64,000 bases of DNA from Chloroflexota bacterium (GCA_016223085.1 JACRPS010000034.1:62001-126000); one strand, 5' to 3'; shown: positions 41,511-49,955, counted from the stretch's first letter. Program-made: numbers and translations. The notes: a model not told the origin generated them from the sequence alone.

Positions 41511-42437
41511 ATGCGGTACGTGGCGAAATTCGCGCTTCTCAGTCTGACAATCCTCGTGGTACTGGCGGCGGTTGTGCCGGCGCTGGCGGGTCATGCCGAG
41601 CAGTACAATAACTGTACCCAGCCGGCGCGGCTGTCGGTTGGCATGACCGGACGTGTGACCCTGTATCCGTATCTGCCGAATACGCTGCGGAACGCGCCCG
41701 GGTATGGCGCGAAGATCGGCAGCATCCCGGCAGGTGGGACCTTCACGGTCGTGGGTGGACCGCAGTGTGTCTCCGGCATTTACTGGTGGCAGGTGAATTA
41801 TAACGGCCTCGTCGGCTGGACCGGCGAAGGCAACGGCTATACCACCTACTGGCTGGAGCCATATGGATGGACGCCGCCGCCCCCGATCTGCGCCCTGCAA
41901 AATCGTCTATACATCGGTGGTTATGGCCGCGTCACACCTGGTCTGCCCAATGTGCTGCGCAGTGCGCCGGGCACAAACAGCACCGGCTCCAACAGCGTCG
42001 TGATCGGCGAAATCCCCGGCGGCGGTATCTTCTCGGTGGTGGATGGGCCGCAGTGTGGCAGCGATGGCCGCTGGTGGTGGTACGTGAACTATAACGGCAC
42101 ACTGGGCTGGACGCCGGAAGGCGAAGGCAGCAGCACCTACTGGACCGAGCCGTACGTCCAGACAGGCACAACCTGCCCCGGCTTTGTCACCTCCCGGCTG
42201 GTTAAGGGTGGCTACGGGCGTGTGACGTTGTGGCCGAACCTGCCGAACCGCCTGCGCGAATTCCCGTCGTACCAGGGCTTCGTCATCGGCAGCGTCCCGG
42301 CGGGCGGTGGGTTCGCGGTGCTTGATGGCCCAAACTGCGCGCAGAACACCGCCTGGTGGCTGGTGAACTACAACGGCGTGGTGGGCTGGACGGCGGAAGG
42401 CAGCGGCAGCCAGTACTGGCTGGAGCCGACGTATTAA
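41511..42437 (+). CDS. Secreted triple SH3-like repeat protein
   Basis: A 308-residue protein; ATG at 41511 after GGGGG. The signal peptide (FALLSLTILVVLAAVVPALA) is followed by three repeats of about 90 residues. Each starts with a Cys and carries GRVTLYPYLPNTLRNAPG-like, IPAGGTFTVVGGPQC-like and WWQVNYNGLVGWTGEG-like segments, ending in YWLEPY. The design matches bacterial SH3 domains that bind cell-wall or surface ligands; the paired Cys in each repeat may form a disulfide. It has no catalytic domain and could be a surface adhesin or ligand protein. Confidence 0.8.
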   Translation: MRYVAKFALLSLTILVVLAAVVPALAGHAEQYNNCTQPARLSVGMTGRVTLYPYLPNTLRNAPGYGAKIGSIPAGGTFTVVGGPQCVSGIYWWQVNYNGLVGWTGEGNGYTTYWLEPYGWTPPPPICALQNRLYIGGYGRVTPGLPNVLRSAPGTNSTGSNSVVIGEIPGGGIFSVVDGPQCGSDGRWWWYVNYNGTLGWTPEGEGSSTYWTEPYVQTGTTCPGFVTSRLVKGGYGRVTLWPNLPNRLREFPSYQGFVIGSVPAGGGFAVLDGPNCAQNTAWWLVNYNGVVGWTAEGSGSQYWLEPTY

Positions 42438-42465
42438 CCCGGGAACGAGATTGAATGGGCATCGT

Positions 42466-42580
42466 GTAAGGACAAGGCGCGCCATGTCCCTACGGCAATC
42501 ATGGATCTGTTGCAGGGACGAGATATATCTCGTCCCTACGCCGGTCACAACGTAGGGGCGAACCGCCGGTTCGCCCCTAC
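42466..42580. repeat. Array of three different palindromic repeats
   Basis: Three palindromes of 28-29 bases lie within 115 bases: 42466-42493 (arms starting GTAAGGACA), 42512-42539 (GGGACGAGATA/TATCTCGTCCC) and 42552-42580 (GTAGGGGCGAACC). Their ends agree but their cores differ. The last one supplies the TAG stop of the GH113-like gene (42577-42579). Confidence 0.85.
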
Positions 42581-43764
42581 GATTCCCCGCCAAAGAAACG
42601 ACGCAGCACCACCTCGGCGGGCTTGTTGTGGAAGCTGTACCCCCGGTCGTTCGGGCCGCCCTGTTCCGGGTCGGTCGAAAGCGACCACCAGAAAATCCCC
42701 TGCCACCAGCTTTGCCCCTGGAAGGATTCGATCAAGGCTTGATAGGCATCGGCCTGTTCCTGCATGTCCAGTTCACCCTGGAGCGACCAATCACCCGGAA
42801 GAATGTTCGTGCCGTCCACGCTCATGTAACCGGCTTCGGTGATGATGATCGGCTTGTTCCAGCGTCCCGCCAGCCAGCCCAGATAGGCGACGGTTGGTTT
42901 CCAGCCCAGTTTCATCTGCGCCCACGTCGGGTTTTTGGTGAGCGTGACGGTGAAATAGGCGTCAATGCCAATCGCGTCCAGCGCGTCCCACCAGCTTATT
43001 TGCAGCGGCTCGAAGTAGGTCAGCGCGGCGTAGGTTAACGGTCCGTCGTACACGGCGCGCACCGCCCGGATGACGGCGCGCCAGTTGTCGGCGCGGTGAA
43101 CTGTACCCCACAGTTCCGTACCGACGACAAAATAGTCCACGTCTGTTTCCTGCGCCAGTGCAGCGTAGTGAGTAATGAAGCGGGTGTAGCTGGCGAACCA
43201 AGCCGCCCAGGCGCTTTCGTCCACGCCAAAGCCGATTCTGAAGCGTCCATCAGACGAGTTTTGCAGATTGAGCAAATCCAGGTGCGGCTTGAACATCACC
43301 TTTAACCCCAGGCTGTGCGCCCGCCGGATGACGTGCCGCAGTTCATCGTCGCTGGCCGTTGCCCGGTCGGTCTGGCATTGGATGTTGGTTGAGGTGCGTG
43401 TCTCCTGGAAGCACTTCACCACCACCGCCAGCCAGTTCGCGCCGGAGGGCAGGACGATCTCGCCCAGCGTCCGGTCGGAGTTGGCGCTGGCGAATTCACC
43501 ATTCCACCATGACTCGTAAGTGATGCCTTTCATAAAATCTTGGGGCAGCAGCGCGGGTGTATCCGAAGCCAGCGCCGGCGGCGACAGCACGGAAATAAAT
43601 AACAAAAACACCCCGACGAGCGCGCACGGGATGCTCAGAATCAGGCATCCCCAGCGGCGGCAGGCGATGGTTGTACGCTGCGAAAGCGGATGAAGGCGAA
43701 TGGGTGTTTGCACGTTCCCTGCCATCAACGGCGGTTCAAACTCTGGCCAAGTAGTCTGAACCAT
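42577..43764 (-). CDS. GH113-like glycoside hydrolase, membrane-anchored or secreted
   Basis: A 395-residue protein. A hydrophobic segment at about 40-66 (CLILSIPCALVGVFLLFISV) serves as anchor or late signal; a start at Met14 is also possible. The TIM-barrel part matches the GH113/mannanase-like pattern: FMKGITYESWWNGEF, WLAVVVKCFQET, LGLKVMFKPHLDLL, the acid in YFVVGTELWGTVH, YFTVTLTKNP and the nucleophile in KPIIITEAGYMSVDG. It would hydrolyse beta-mannan or a related polysaccharide outside the membrane. Its stop codon lies in a palindromic repeat. Confidence 0.8.
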   Translation of the reverse strand: MVQTTWPEFEPPLMAGNVQTPIRLHPLSQRTTIACRRWGCLILSIPCALVGVFLLFISVLSPPALASDTPALLPQDFMKGITYESWWNGEFASANSDRTLGEIVLPSGANWLAVVVKCFQETRTSTNIQCQTDRATASDDELRHVIRRAHSLGLKVMFKPHLDLLNLQNSSDGRFRIGFGVDESAWAAWFASYTRFITHYAALAQETDVDYFVVGTELWGTVHRADNWRAVIRAVRAVYDGPLTYAALTYFEPLQISWWDALDAIGIDAYFTVTLTKNPTWAQMKLGWKPTVAYLGWLAGRWNKPIIITEAGYMSVDGTNILPGDWSLQGELDMQEQADAYQALIESFQGQSWWQGIFWWSLSTDPEQGGPNDRGYSFHNKPAEVVLRRFFGGES

Positions 43765-43849
43765 TGTTAATTTTAATTGTAATAACTACAGTCATTAGAT
43801 TGCGATAGATAGTTCCTGAGGCCGCGATTAAAAATGATGGTTGCACAGC

Positions 43850-43880
43850 TTGACTCTGACACCGTGTCAGGGTTGATAAT
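43850..43880 (+). promoter_or_regulatory. MerR-type promoter, 19-base spacer with dyad
   Basis: TTGACT and GATAAT are separated by 19 bases, and the spacer holds the dyad CTGACAC-C-GTGTCAG (43856-43870). Long spacers with a central dyad are the mark of promoters turned on by MerR proteins that twist the DNA. It stands 27 bases before the MerR-family gene, so autoregulation is likely. Confidence 0.75.
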
Positions 43881-43907
43881 CAGGGACACAACGGCGGGAA
43901 AGAAGCG

Positions 43908-44762
43908 ATGTTCAAAATCGGAGAGTTCGCGCAACTGGCAGGCATATCGGTGCGGATGCTGCATCACTACGATCAGCTTGGCCTGCTGCGCCCGCGTTAC
44001 GTAGATCGCCAGACGGGCTATCGCTACTACGCGGCGGAGCAGTTGAACCGCCTGCATCGGATTCTGGCACTGAAAGACCTGGGGCTGACACTCGACGAAG
44101 TGGCCTATCTGCTGGATGAGGCTGTTACAGTCGAGGCGCTGCGGGGAATGCTGCTGCTGAAACGGGCGGAACTACACCGCCGGGTGCAGGAAGAACAGGC
44201 GCGGCTGGCGCGGGTGGAGGCCCGCTTGCAGCACCTAGAAAAAGCTGCCGGTTCGGCTGAGTACGACATAGTTATCAAAAGCACCGGCGCGCTTGACGTG
44301 GTGGTGCTGCGGCGGGCGCTGGCTATCGGCCAATCGCCGGCAGTTTTATTCCGCGAGGGGCTGGCGCTGCTGCGCGAACGCGGTCTGGAGCCATCTGGTT
44401 TCCTCTGCCTGTATTACTTCGCCTATATCCGCCAGCAGCATCCGGCGATTAAACCCCGGCGTAATCTGATCGAAGCCGCCTTCCAGGTAGACCTGAACGC
44501 TTTTCGCCAGAAATTCGGCACGAATGACCGGCGGCTGCGGCTGAAAACACTCAACGGCTTTCCGCTGGTTGCCAGCGCCATTCACTGCGGTCCTGACCAG
44601 ACGCGCCATCTGGCGTTCCAGGGAGTGCGCCAGTGGATGGCACAGCATCATTACTGTATGGCTGCGCCCGCCCGCGAATTTTATCTGCGGCGCGACCCGG
44701 CGCAGCATCACATTACCGAGGTACAGATTCCGCTGCAAAAAATACAGACAGACGAGGCTTAG
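43908..44762 (+). CDS. MerR-family regulator with GyrI-like ligand domain
   Basis: A 284-residue protein. The MerR helix-turn-helix (FKIGEFAQLAGISVRMLHHY, DQLGLLRPRYVDRQTGYRYY) is followed by a coiled coil (about 70-112) and a C-terminal domain of about 160 residues resembling the BmrR/GyrI-type effector-binding fold (FREGLALLRERGLEPSGFLC, HHYCMAAPAREFYLRRDP). Such proteins sense amphipathic drugs or metabolites. The promoter upstream has the MerR signature. It is probably co-transcribed with the propeller gene starting 19 bases later. Confidence 0.82.
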   Translation: MFKIGEFAQLAGISVRMLHHYDQLGLLRPRYVDRQTGYRYYAAEQLNRLHRILALKDLGLTLDEVAYLLDEAVTVEALRGMLLLKRAELHRRVQEEQARLARVEARLQHLEKAAGSAEYDIVIKSTGALDVVVLRRALAIGQSPAVLFREGLALLRERGLEPSGFLCLYYFAYIRQQHPAIKPRRNLIEAAFQVDLNAFRQKFGTNDRRLRLKTLNGFPLVASAIHCGPDQTRHLAFQGVRQWMAQHHYCMAAPAREFYLRRDPAQHHITEVQIPLQKIQTDEA

Positions 44763-44781
44763 TTTAAGAGAGGTAAATCGG

Positions 44782-45801
44782 ATGAACAGGATTGTTGCTT
44801 GGGTGATTATGGGGTTGCTGCTGCTTATAACCGTGCCACTGCTGGCGCAGGAAAACAGCCTGTTTGCGCTGGCGAGTAACGAGCCGGTTGTGACCAACGC
44901 TGGCGATTTCCGTTCCTGGGACGGCCAGTATACCGACCCCGGTGCAGTGCTGGTTCACGACGGTCAGTTCCACCTGTTCCGCAACGGCTTTATTGGCTGG
45001 CCGGCGAAGGTGCAGGTTGGCTACCTCACGTCGCCGGACGGTATCAAATGGACAGAGGCGAGCGAGTCGCCCGTGTTGGGAACGGACGACGTACCTTATG
45101 CTGGCGTGGCGGCGCTGGCATCCAGCGCGCTGGTGGAGGATGATGGTACATGGGTGCTGTATTTTTACACCTGGGAATCCCGTTCCGGCGGGCGCTCCGG
45201 CGGCGCGATTGGCCGCGCCACCGCACCATCGCCCGTCGGCCCCTGGACGGTTGACCCGGAGCCGATCCTGACCCCCGGCAGCGCCGGAAGTTGGGACGCG
45301 CTCCAGGTGAACGCGCCGAGTGTCGTCAAAACGGACGAGGGATACTGGATGTATTTCAGCGGCAATCGGGATGGACTGCCGACCAGTAAAATCGGGCTGG
45401 CAACCTCTGAGGACGGTATCACCTGGACAAAATACGACGACCCGGCTACGACCGATGCCGCCCATGCCGACAGCGACCCGATTTTGCAGACCGACGAGGC
45501 CGGCGCGTTTGTGCACCAGCCCAGGGTGGTGTACACGCCGGATGACGGCTGGGTGATGATCTACCGCCAGGTGCAGCGCTCAGGTATGGAACTGATGCTG
45601 GCGCGCAGCGAGGATGGGGTTCACTGGGAAACTGTCACCGACGAGCCAGTGTGGACGCGAACCAGCATTCCGGCATCCAACGGCTTCTGGTTCACGGCGC
45701 TGGCGCGGCATGAAGACACCTATTATCTGTACATCGAGGGAGGTCAGGACCGGCACACCAATATTTTTGTCGCCACCCACCAGGGGAAGCTGCCGGAGTG
45801 A
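44782..45801 (+). CDS. Secreted five-bladed beta-propeller (GH43/GH32-like)
   Basis: A 339-residue protein with a signal peptide (IVAWVIMGLLLLITVPLLA, cleavage before QENSL). The blade segments are DPGAVLVHDGQFHLFRNGF, VGYLTSPDGIKWTEASESP, GAIGRATAPSPVGPWTVDPE, KIGLATSEDGITWTKYDD and LARSEDGVHWETV. These recall GH43/GH32/GH130-type propellers. The usual catalytic set (Asp in the first blade, Asp and Glu later) may be present, with DPG as a candidate, but it cannot be fixed by eye. It lies 19 bases after the MerR gene, so its amount is likely set by that regulator. Confidence 0.7.
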   Translation: MNRIVAWVIMGLLLLITVPLLAQENSLFALASNEPVVTNAGDFRSWDGQYTDPGAVLVHDGQFHLFRNGFIGWPAKVQVGYLTSPDGIKWTEASESPVLGTDDVPYAGVAALASSALVEDDGTWVLYFYTWESRSGGRSGGAIGRATAPSPVGPWTVDPEPILTPGSAGSWDALQVNAPSVVKTDEGYWMYFSGNRDGLPTSKIGLATSEDGITWTKYDDPATTDAAHADSDPILQTDEAGAFVHQPRVVYTPDDGWVMIYRQVQRSGMELMLARSEDGVHWETVTDEPVWTRTSIPASNGFWFTALARHEDTYYLYIEGGQDRHTNIFVATHQGKLPE

Positions 45802-46060
45802 ACCAGAACAGCACGCTGTTGGCGAACTGATTTACCCCCATCCCCAGCCCCTTCTCTCAGGGGACGTTCGTCCCCATTCGAGTCGCCGTCAACAGGGGAA
45901 GGGGGAGGGGTTCCGGGTTCGCCAACAGCACCGAGCAGGGCTTTACCCCCTCGTTTCCGGGGGTTTGCCTGCACTTCTGGCTAGGTGATGCCCGATTTGT
46001 GATACCTACGAGGCGGCTTGCGCGTATACTGGTGTAGAACATGTGAGAAAGGGAAAAAAG
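45802..46060. other. Intergenic stretch with C/G-rich decayed repeat
   Basis: 259 bases without a gene. Bases 45835-45960 are rich in CCCC/GGGG units (CCCCATCCCCAGCCCC, GGGGACGTTCGTCCCC) that form imperfect hairpins and look like decayed intergenic repeats. A TATACT at 46025-46030 could be the -10 of the next gene. Confidence 0.45.
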
Positions 46061-46381
46061 ATGCACGGTAATTGGCGACATTACGGGTATCACGGTCAAC
46101 ATTGGGGGCATCATGGCTGGCATCACCGGCACTACCGCCGGGGCGGGATGATGTGGATTGTGCCAATGATTCTGCTGTTTCTGCTGGTGTTCGGCGTGTT
46201 TAAGTTCTTCTGGCCGCTGCTGCTCATCGGCTTCATCATCCTGATGGCGAAGGCTGTATGCCCGTTGAAGCAGTGGCAGCGCCGGGACTGGAACGAAAAG
46301 CTGAAGAACGAGGAGAAGCCGAAACGCGACGACCCGCGCTACGTGCAGACCGAAGACGGCGAATGGCTGGAGATTATTTAG
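46061..46381 (+). CDS. Small His-rich membrane protein
   Basis: A 106-residue protein; ATG at 46061 after AGAAAGGGA. The first 33 residues hold about eleven His among Gly, Trp, Tyr and Arg (HYGYHGQHWGHHGWHHRHY), a likely metal-binding or pH-sensing tail. Two hydrophobic stretches (MMWIVPMILLFLLVFGVFKF, WPLLLIGFIILMAKAV) follow, then a charged C-terminus (NEKLKNEEKPKRDDPRY). The family is not recognised. Similar His/Gly-rich N-termini occur in small metal-handling membrane proteins, but this is inference only. Confidence 0.65.
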   Translation: MHGNWRHYGYHGQHWGHHGWHHRHYRRGGMMWIVPMILLFLLVFGVFKFFWPLLLIGFIILMAKAVCPLKQWQRRDWNEKLKNEEKPKRDDPRYVQTEDGEWLEII

Positions 46382-46410
46382 TCGCCAGTCGTCAGTCACC
46401 AGTCAAAGAC

Positions 46411-46432
46411 AGGGGCGGCGCATGTCGCCCCT
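46411..46432. repeat. Decayed palindromic repeat
   Basis: Arms AGGGGCG and CGCCCCT with an imperfect core. It is a partly degraded member of the GTAGGG family, next to a run of AGTCACCAGTC-type units. Confidence 0.6.
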
Positions 46433-46480
46433 ATTACATTACCATATCACTTGAATAGGATACACCCTCAAGCAAATATT

Positions 46481-46717
46481 TCATGCTTCGCCTAACCAGA
46501 AATCATCAGGTAATGGCTCATCAAAATCATCACTCACCGTCCAGCTACCTGCGTGCAATCCTAGAATGCGCTCTCCTTCAGCAATAGTCACAGGTGTCAG
46601 ACGGGCGACAGGCGTTCCATGCTTAGTTAGAATCACTTCTCCGCCCTGCTGAACCAGCGTTAGAAGTTCTTTCCACTCGAAAAGAGCTTCTTTGACATCT
46701 ATCATTTTCGCTACCAT
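46481..46717 (-). CDS. Orphan Phd/YefM-type antitoxin
   Basis: A 78-residue protein. The fold is Phd/YefM-like: KEALFEWKELLTLVQQGGEV and ILTKHGTPVARLTPV, followed by the tail RILGLHAGSWTVSDDFDEPL and PDDFWLGEA, typical of antitoxins paired with PIN toxins. No toxin gene follows on the same strand: downstream is only a repeat and the end of a convergent gene. It may be a stray antitoxin that neutralises toxins elsewhere, or a remnant. It starts 14 bases after the ubiB-like gene ends. Confidence 0.75.
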   Translation of the reverse strand: MVAKMIDVKEALFEWKELLTLVQQGGEVILTKHGTPVARLTPVTIAEGERILGLHAGSWTVSDDFDEPLPDDFWLGEA

Positions 46718-46730
46718 TTTTGGCTCCGCT

Positions 46731-48626
46731 CTACTCCCCGCCGAACCACAGACTAAGCATCATGATACCTGAAAACACGTAACCGGCGATGGCGGGCACG
46801 AGGTCGCCGTTGGTGTACAGCAGCGTTGAACTTACCAGCAGGCTGCCAAAGATCACAGCGCGGACGGTGCGTTTGCCCTGCGCTTCAAGGCGCTGCATCT
46901 GCTTGCGGTAGGTGGGGCTGGGCGAGACGCGCACGTTCACTTCGCCGCGTTCGATCTGGTTGAGGACGCGGTCCACCTGCTGTGGGAACACAACGGCGCG
47001 GTTGACGACGCTTTTCCCCACTTCCGACAGCACCTGGCCGGGATTACCGTTGAGCAGGCCCTGCAAAATCGGAATGCCGATTTCGCCGCTGACATTCGCG
47101 CCGTTTTTGAGCGTCCGCGCGATCAGCTTCTGCGCGTAGGGCTGGAGTTCCTGCCAGGGGTTAAACGTCGGGTCGAGGCTGGTCGCCATACCGCTGAGGA
47201 TGCCCATACAGCGCCCCAGGTAGATAAAATCCTGCGGCACCTGGAACGGCATCGAGAAGATCAGATCGTTAAACTCGCTGGCAAGGTCGCGCGCTTCGGC
47301 ATAGCTGACGTTTTTAATCTCCGTCATGCTCAGGCCCCATACCTGGTCGAAGGCCGCTTTGGTCGCTTCCTCGATGCGCTCCACGTCGGCTTCCGGCAGC
47401 AGGAAGCCGAGTTCCTGGTAGCTGCGTACCAGCTTATCGGCATCGCGGTTGACGATGGCCGCCAGCGTGTTCACCAGTCCGGCGGCGATTTTGGGGCTGA
47501 GCGAGCCGGTCATGCCGAAGTCCACGAAGATCAGGTAAAACGGGCGTCCGCTTTTGCCGTAGTGGCTGTTACCGTTTTCCTGCGGTAGCGGATACACAAA
47601 CAGGTTGCCGGGGTGGGGGTCGGCGTGGAAAAACCGTTCCTCAAACACCTGCTTCATGTAACAGTCCATTAGCCGCTTGGCGACGGCATTACGGTTGATG
47701 CCGGCAGCTTCGATGGCCGCGTAATCGTTGATCTTGATCGTCGTCACGTCTTCCATCACCAGTACGGAATTGGTGCTCAGGTCGCCGTAGACCGCCGGGA
47801 TGTAGATGCCGTGATCGTCCTTAAACATGCGGGCGAAGCGACGGGCATTATAGGCTTCGCGCTTGTAGGATATTTCTTCCAGCAGCACGCGCCCGAACTC
47901 GTGCGCCAGCGCCACCGTGTCGGCGCGGCGGCTGATGAAGCGGAAGCGGCGGGCGATGTGCGCCACAATGCGCAGCGCAGCCAGATCGGTGTAAACAATT
48001 TCCCGGATGCCGGGGCGCTGCACCTTAATCACCACGCGCTCGCCGTCTTTCAATCGGGCGCGGTACACCTGTCCCAGTGAGGCAGCGGCAATCGGCGTTT
48101 TGTCAATCTGCTCGAACGCATCCAGCAGCCTGCCGAGTTCGGCCTGCATTGCCGCCATGATCTGGTCATGCGGGACGGGCGGCACTTCGTCTTGCAGGCC
48201 GGCTAACTCGTTGGTGATTTCCGGCGGCAGCACGTCCACGCGGGACGACACAAACTGGCCGAGTTTTATCATCACCCCGCCCATTTTGATGGCGTAGGCG
48301 CGGAATTCGCGGGCGGTTTTCACCCAGCGCGCCAGGCTGCTCCGATCAACCCGCTCCTGGCCGATGAGGCGCGGCATGACATACTGCCACAGCAGCACGC
48401 GGGCGAACAGCCGCAGGGCGAACAGCAGCGTCCGCACGTAGCGGATTTGCAGCCGCAGGGAGCGCCGCCCCGCCGGAATGGGGGGAATCTCCGGCGGGGA
48501 CTCGATGACAGTATCCGTGACACCGGCAAGGTGTGGCGGGTGCGTTCCGTTAACGTACCCGCTGCTTTTGTACCCGTTCGTCCTTTCGGAACTGGATACG
48601 GAGGGTAGCTTGTTCAAATCGGGCAT
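46731..48626 (-). CDS. UbiB/ABC1-family atypical kinase
   Basis: A 631-residue protein. The ATG at 48626 overlaps the end of the ArsA gene by 77 bases. The ABC1 kinase core has the KxGQ motif (VMIKLGQFVSSRVDVLPPE), the Ala-rich loop AAASLGQVYRA, the Lys in VVIKVQRPG, HADPHPGNLFV and the DFG-type VDFGMTGS. At the C-terminus two membrane helices (AVIFGSLLVSSTLLY, AIAGYVFSGIMMLSLWFGGE) anchor it. These kinases support quinone or other isoprenoid lipid handling. A further upstream start is open, but the reading would lie deep inside the ArsA gene. Confidence 0.85.
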   Translation of the reverse strand: MPDLNKLPSVSSSERTNGYKSSGYVNGTHPPHLAGVTDTVIESPPEIPPIPAGRRSLRLQIRYVRTLLFALRLFARVLLWQYVMPRLIGQERVDRSSLARWVKTAREFRAYAIKMGGVMIKLGQFVSSRVDVLPPEITNELAGLQDEVPPVPHDQIMAAMQAELGRLLDAFEQIDKTPIAAASLGQVYRARLKDGERVVIKVQRPGIREIVYTDLAALRIVAHIARRFRFISRRADTVALAHEFGRVLLEEISYKREAYNARRFARMFKDDHGIYIPAVYGDLSTNSVLVMEDVTTIKINDYAAIEAAGINRNAVAKRLMDCYMKQVFEERFFHADPHPGNLFVYPLPQENGNSHYGKSGRPFYLIFVDFGMTGSLSPKIAAGLVNTLAAIVNRDADKLVRSYQELGFLLPEADVERIEEATKAAFDQVWGLSMTEIKNVSYAEARDLASEFNDLIFSMPFQVPQDFIYLGRCMGILSGMATSLDPTFNPWQELQPYAQKLIARTLKNGANVSGEIGIPILQGLLNGNPGQVLSEVGKSVVNRAVVFPQQVDRVLNQIERGEVNVRVSPSPTYRKQMQRLEAQGKRTVRAVIFGSLLVSSTLLYTNGDLVPAIAGYVFSGIMMLSLWFGGE

Positions 48627-49749
48627 CGGCGATTTCCAAATCCCACAGGGCATACGGTAAGACGATGTTCCGGCGATATGGCCCCACCCGCAGCGTGATT
48701 TCATCGCGGGAGCGATACAGGTCCATATCCTCTTTGCTGGCGAACGGCAGGGGAACAACCAGCGTGTGCGTGCCGTCGCTATCGGTTTCAATCCGGTGCG
48801 TGTGGCCGTCAAACAGCTTGTGCGCCGGATTTTTATCGCCGTAGAGCGTCGTGCCCAACTGGCGCAGGCTGTCCAGGCCGGTCACTTCCTGCCCGAACAG
48901 CGGGATTTTCAGGAGTGGCAGTTCGCCAAAGGCTTCGCCGATGAAGCCGATGTTCTCCTGCTGGTTGGCCTTCCACATGGCAAAGTACGGGTCGGTTACT
49001 TCCGGCGGGATGATACGGTTGCAGATGATGGCGTCGGTGGCGTAGCCGTACAGGTTGAGATAGGTGTAAGTGCGCTGTGTTTCCTTAATGACCATCTTCT
49101 CCGGGTTTACGACCAGCCGGATGCTGCTGATGTCCGGGTCGGTTAGCAGGGCGCGTACCTTGTCCAGCGTCTGGAACAGGCTTTCGACCTGATCCCAGGC
49201 GTTCGAGTCCGGTACAGCGTCCACGCGGTTGACCAGTCGCCCGATGGGTCGCAGGATTTTCGACGCACCGCGCGTCAGCGTCAGAATCTTCTCGAACCAC
49301 CAGCGCGTCACGTCTGGCAGGCTGAGTAGCCGCAGCGTTTCGGCAGTTGGGGCGGCATCCACGATCAGCACGTCGAAGGCTTTATCCTCGACGTACTTGT
49401 TAATCCACAGCAGATGCGCGCCTTCTTCCAGCCCTGGCAGAATCGTGACTTCCTCTGCCACGATGTTTTCCACCCCCTGGCGGCTGAACAGCGCCACCAT
49501 ATACTTCTGGAACGCGCCCCAGTACTTGTCCATCGAGTAACGCGCGTCCACTTCCTGCGCCCACAGGTTGGGATACAATTCGACCGGCTCCGGGCCGATC
49601 TGTTTTTCCAGCGAGTCGGCCAGGCTGTGCGCCGTGTCGGTGCTGATGACAATCGTCTTGAGTCCCATTTCGGCGCAGCGCAGCGCGGTGGCCGCCGAAA
49701 TGCTGGTTTTGCCGACGCCGCCTTTGCCGGTATGTACGATAATCCGCAT
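48550..49749 (-). CDS. ArsA/Get3-like ATPase with HSP20-like tail
   Basis: A 399-residue protein. The deviant P-loop is HTGKGGVGKTSIS (residues 6-18), with switch I STDTAHSLADSLE and switch II VDAAPTAETLRLLSLP. The central part follows the anion-transporting ATPase family (GLEEGAHLLWINKYV, SIRLVVNPEKMVIKETQRTY, ICNRIIPPEV). The last 90 residues (HTLVVPLPFASKEDMDLYRS, DEITLRVGPYRRNIVLP) form an alpha-crystallin-like unit known in ArsA_HSP20-type proteins. No arsenite Cys triad is evident, so protein targeting is more likely than arsenic export. It overlaps the UbiB gene and probably shares a transcript. Confidence 0.85.
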   Translation of the reverse strand: MRIIVHTGKGGVGKTSISAATALRCAEMGLKTIVISTDTAHSLADSLEKQIGPEPVELYPNLWAQEVDARYSMDKYWGAFQKYMVALFSRQGVENIVAEEVTILPGLEEGAHLLWINKYVEDKAFDVLIVDAAPTAETLRLLSLPDVTRWWFEKILTLTRGASKILRPIGRLVNRVDAVPDSNAWDQVESLFQTLDKVRALLTDPDISSIRLVVNPEKMVIKETQRTYTYLNLYGYATDAIICNRIIPPEVTDPYFAMWKANQQENIGFIGEAFGELPLLKIPLFGQEVTGLDSLRQLGTTLYGDKNPAHKLFDGHTHRIETDSDGTHTLVVPLPFASKEDMDLYRSRDEITLRVGPYRRNIVLPYALWDLEIADARFEQATLRIQFRKDERVQKQRVR

Positions 49750-49870
49750 GGTGTCCTTCTCTTATCCCTTACATGTGTCATTATACACGAACGGGAAGCA
49801 GTTCCCCGGTATATTCATGTACGTATAAGGTGGGGGCAAGGTGGCAGGCCGAGCGCGTAGGGGTGGGTTT

Positions 49871-49902
49871 TGTAGGGGCGGGTTTAGAAACCCGCCCCTA
49901 CA
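49871..49902. repeat. GTAGGG-type palindrome, 15-base arms
   Basis: A perfect palindrome with arms TGTAGGGGCGGGTTT and AAACCCGCCCCTACA around AG, located between the globin stop and the ArsA start. It is the longest perfect member in the window. Confidence 0.88.
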
Positions 49903-49955
49903 GATGTTTTAAGAACTGAGCCGGGTTGTTCAAAACGTCGCGGGGGAAAGCTATT

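Noticed and set aside
42466-42580. Possible CRISPR array (three repeats in 115 bases)
   Set aside because: The units are palindromes with differing cores and no constant direct repeat with unique spacers; no cas gene is near.
48550-49749. Arsenite efflux ATPase (arsA) with an ars operon
   Set aside because: No arsB, arsR or arsC nearby, no obvious metal Cys triad, and an HSP20-like end is present, so the arsenic role is not supported.
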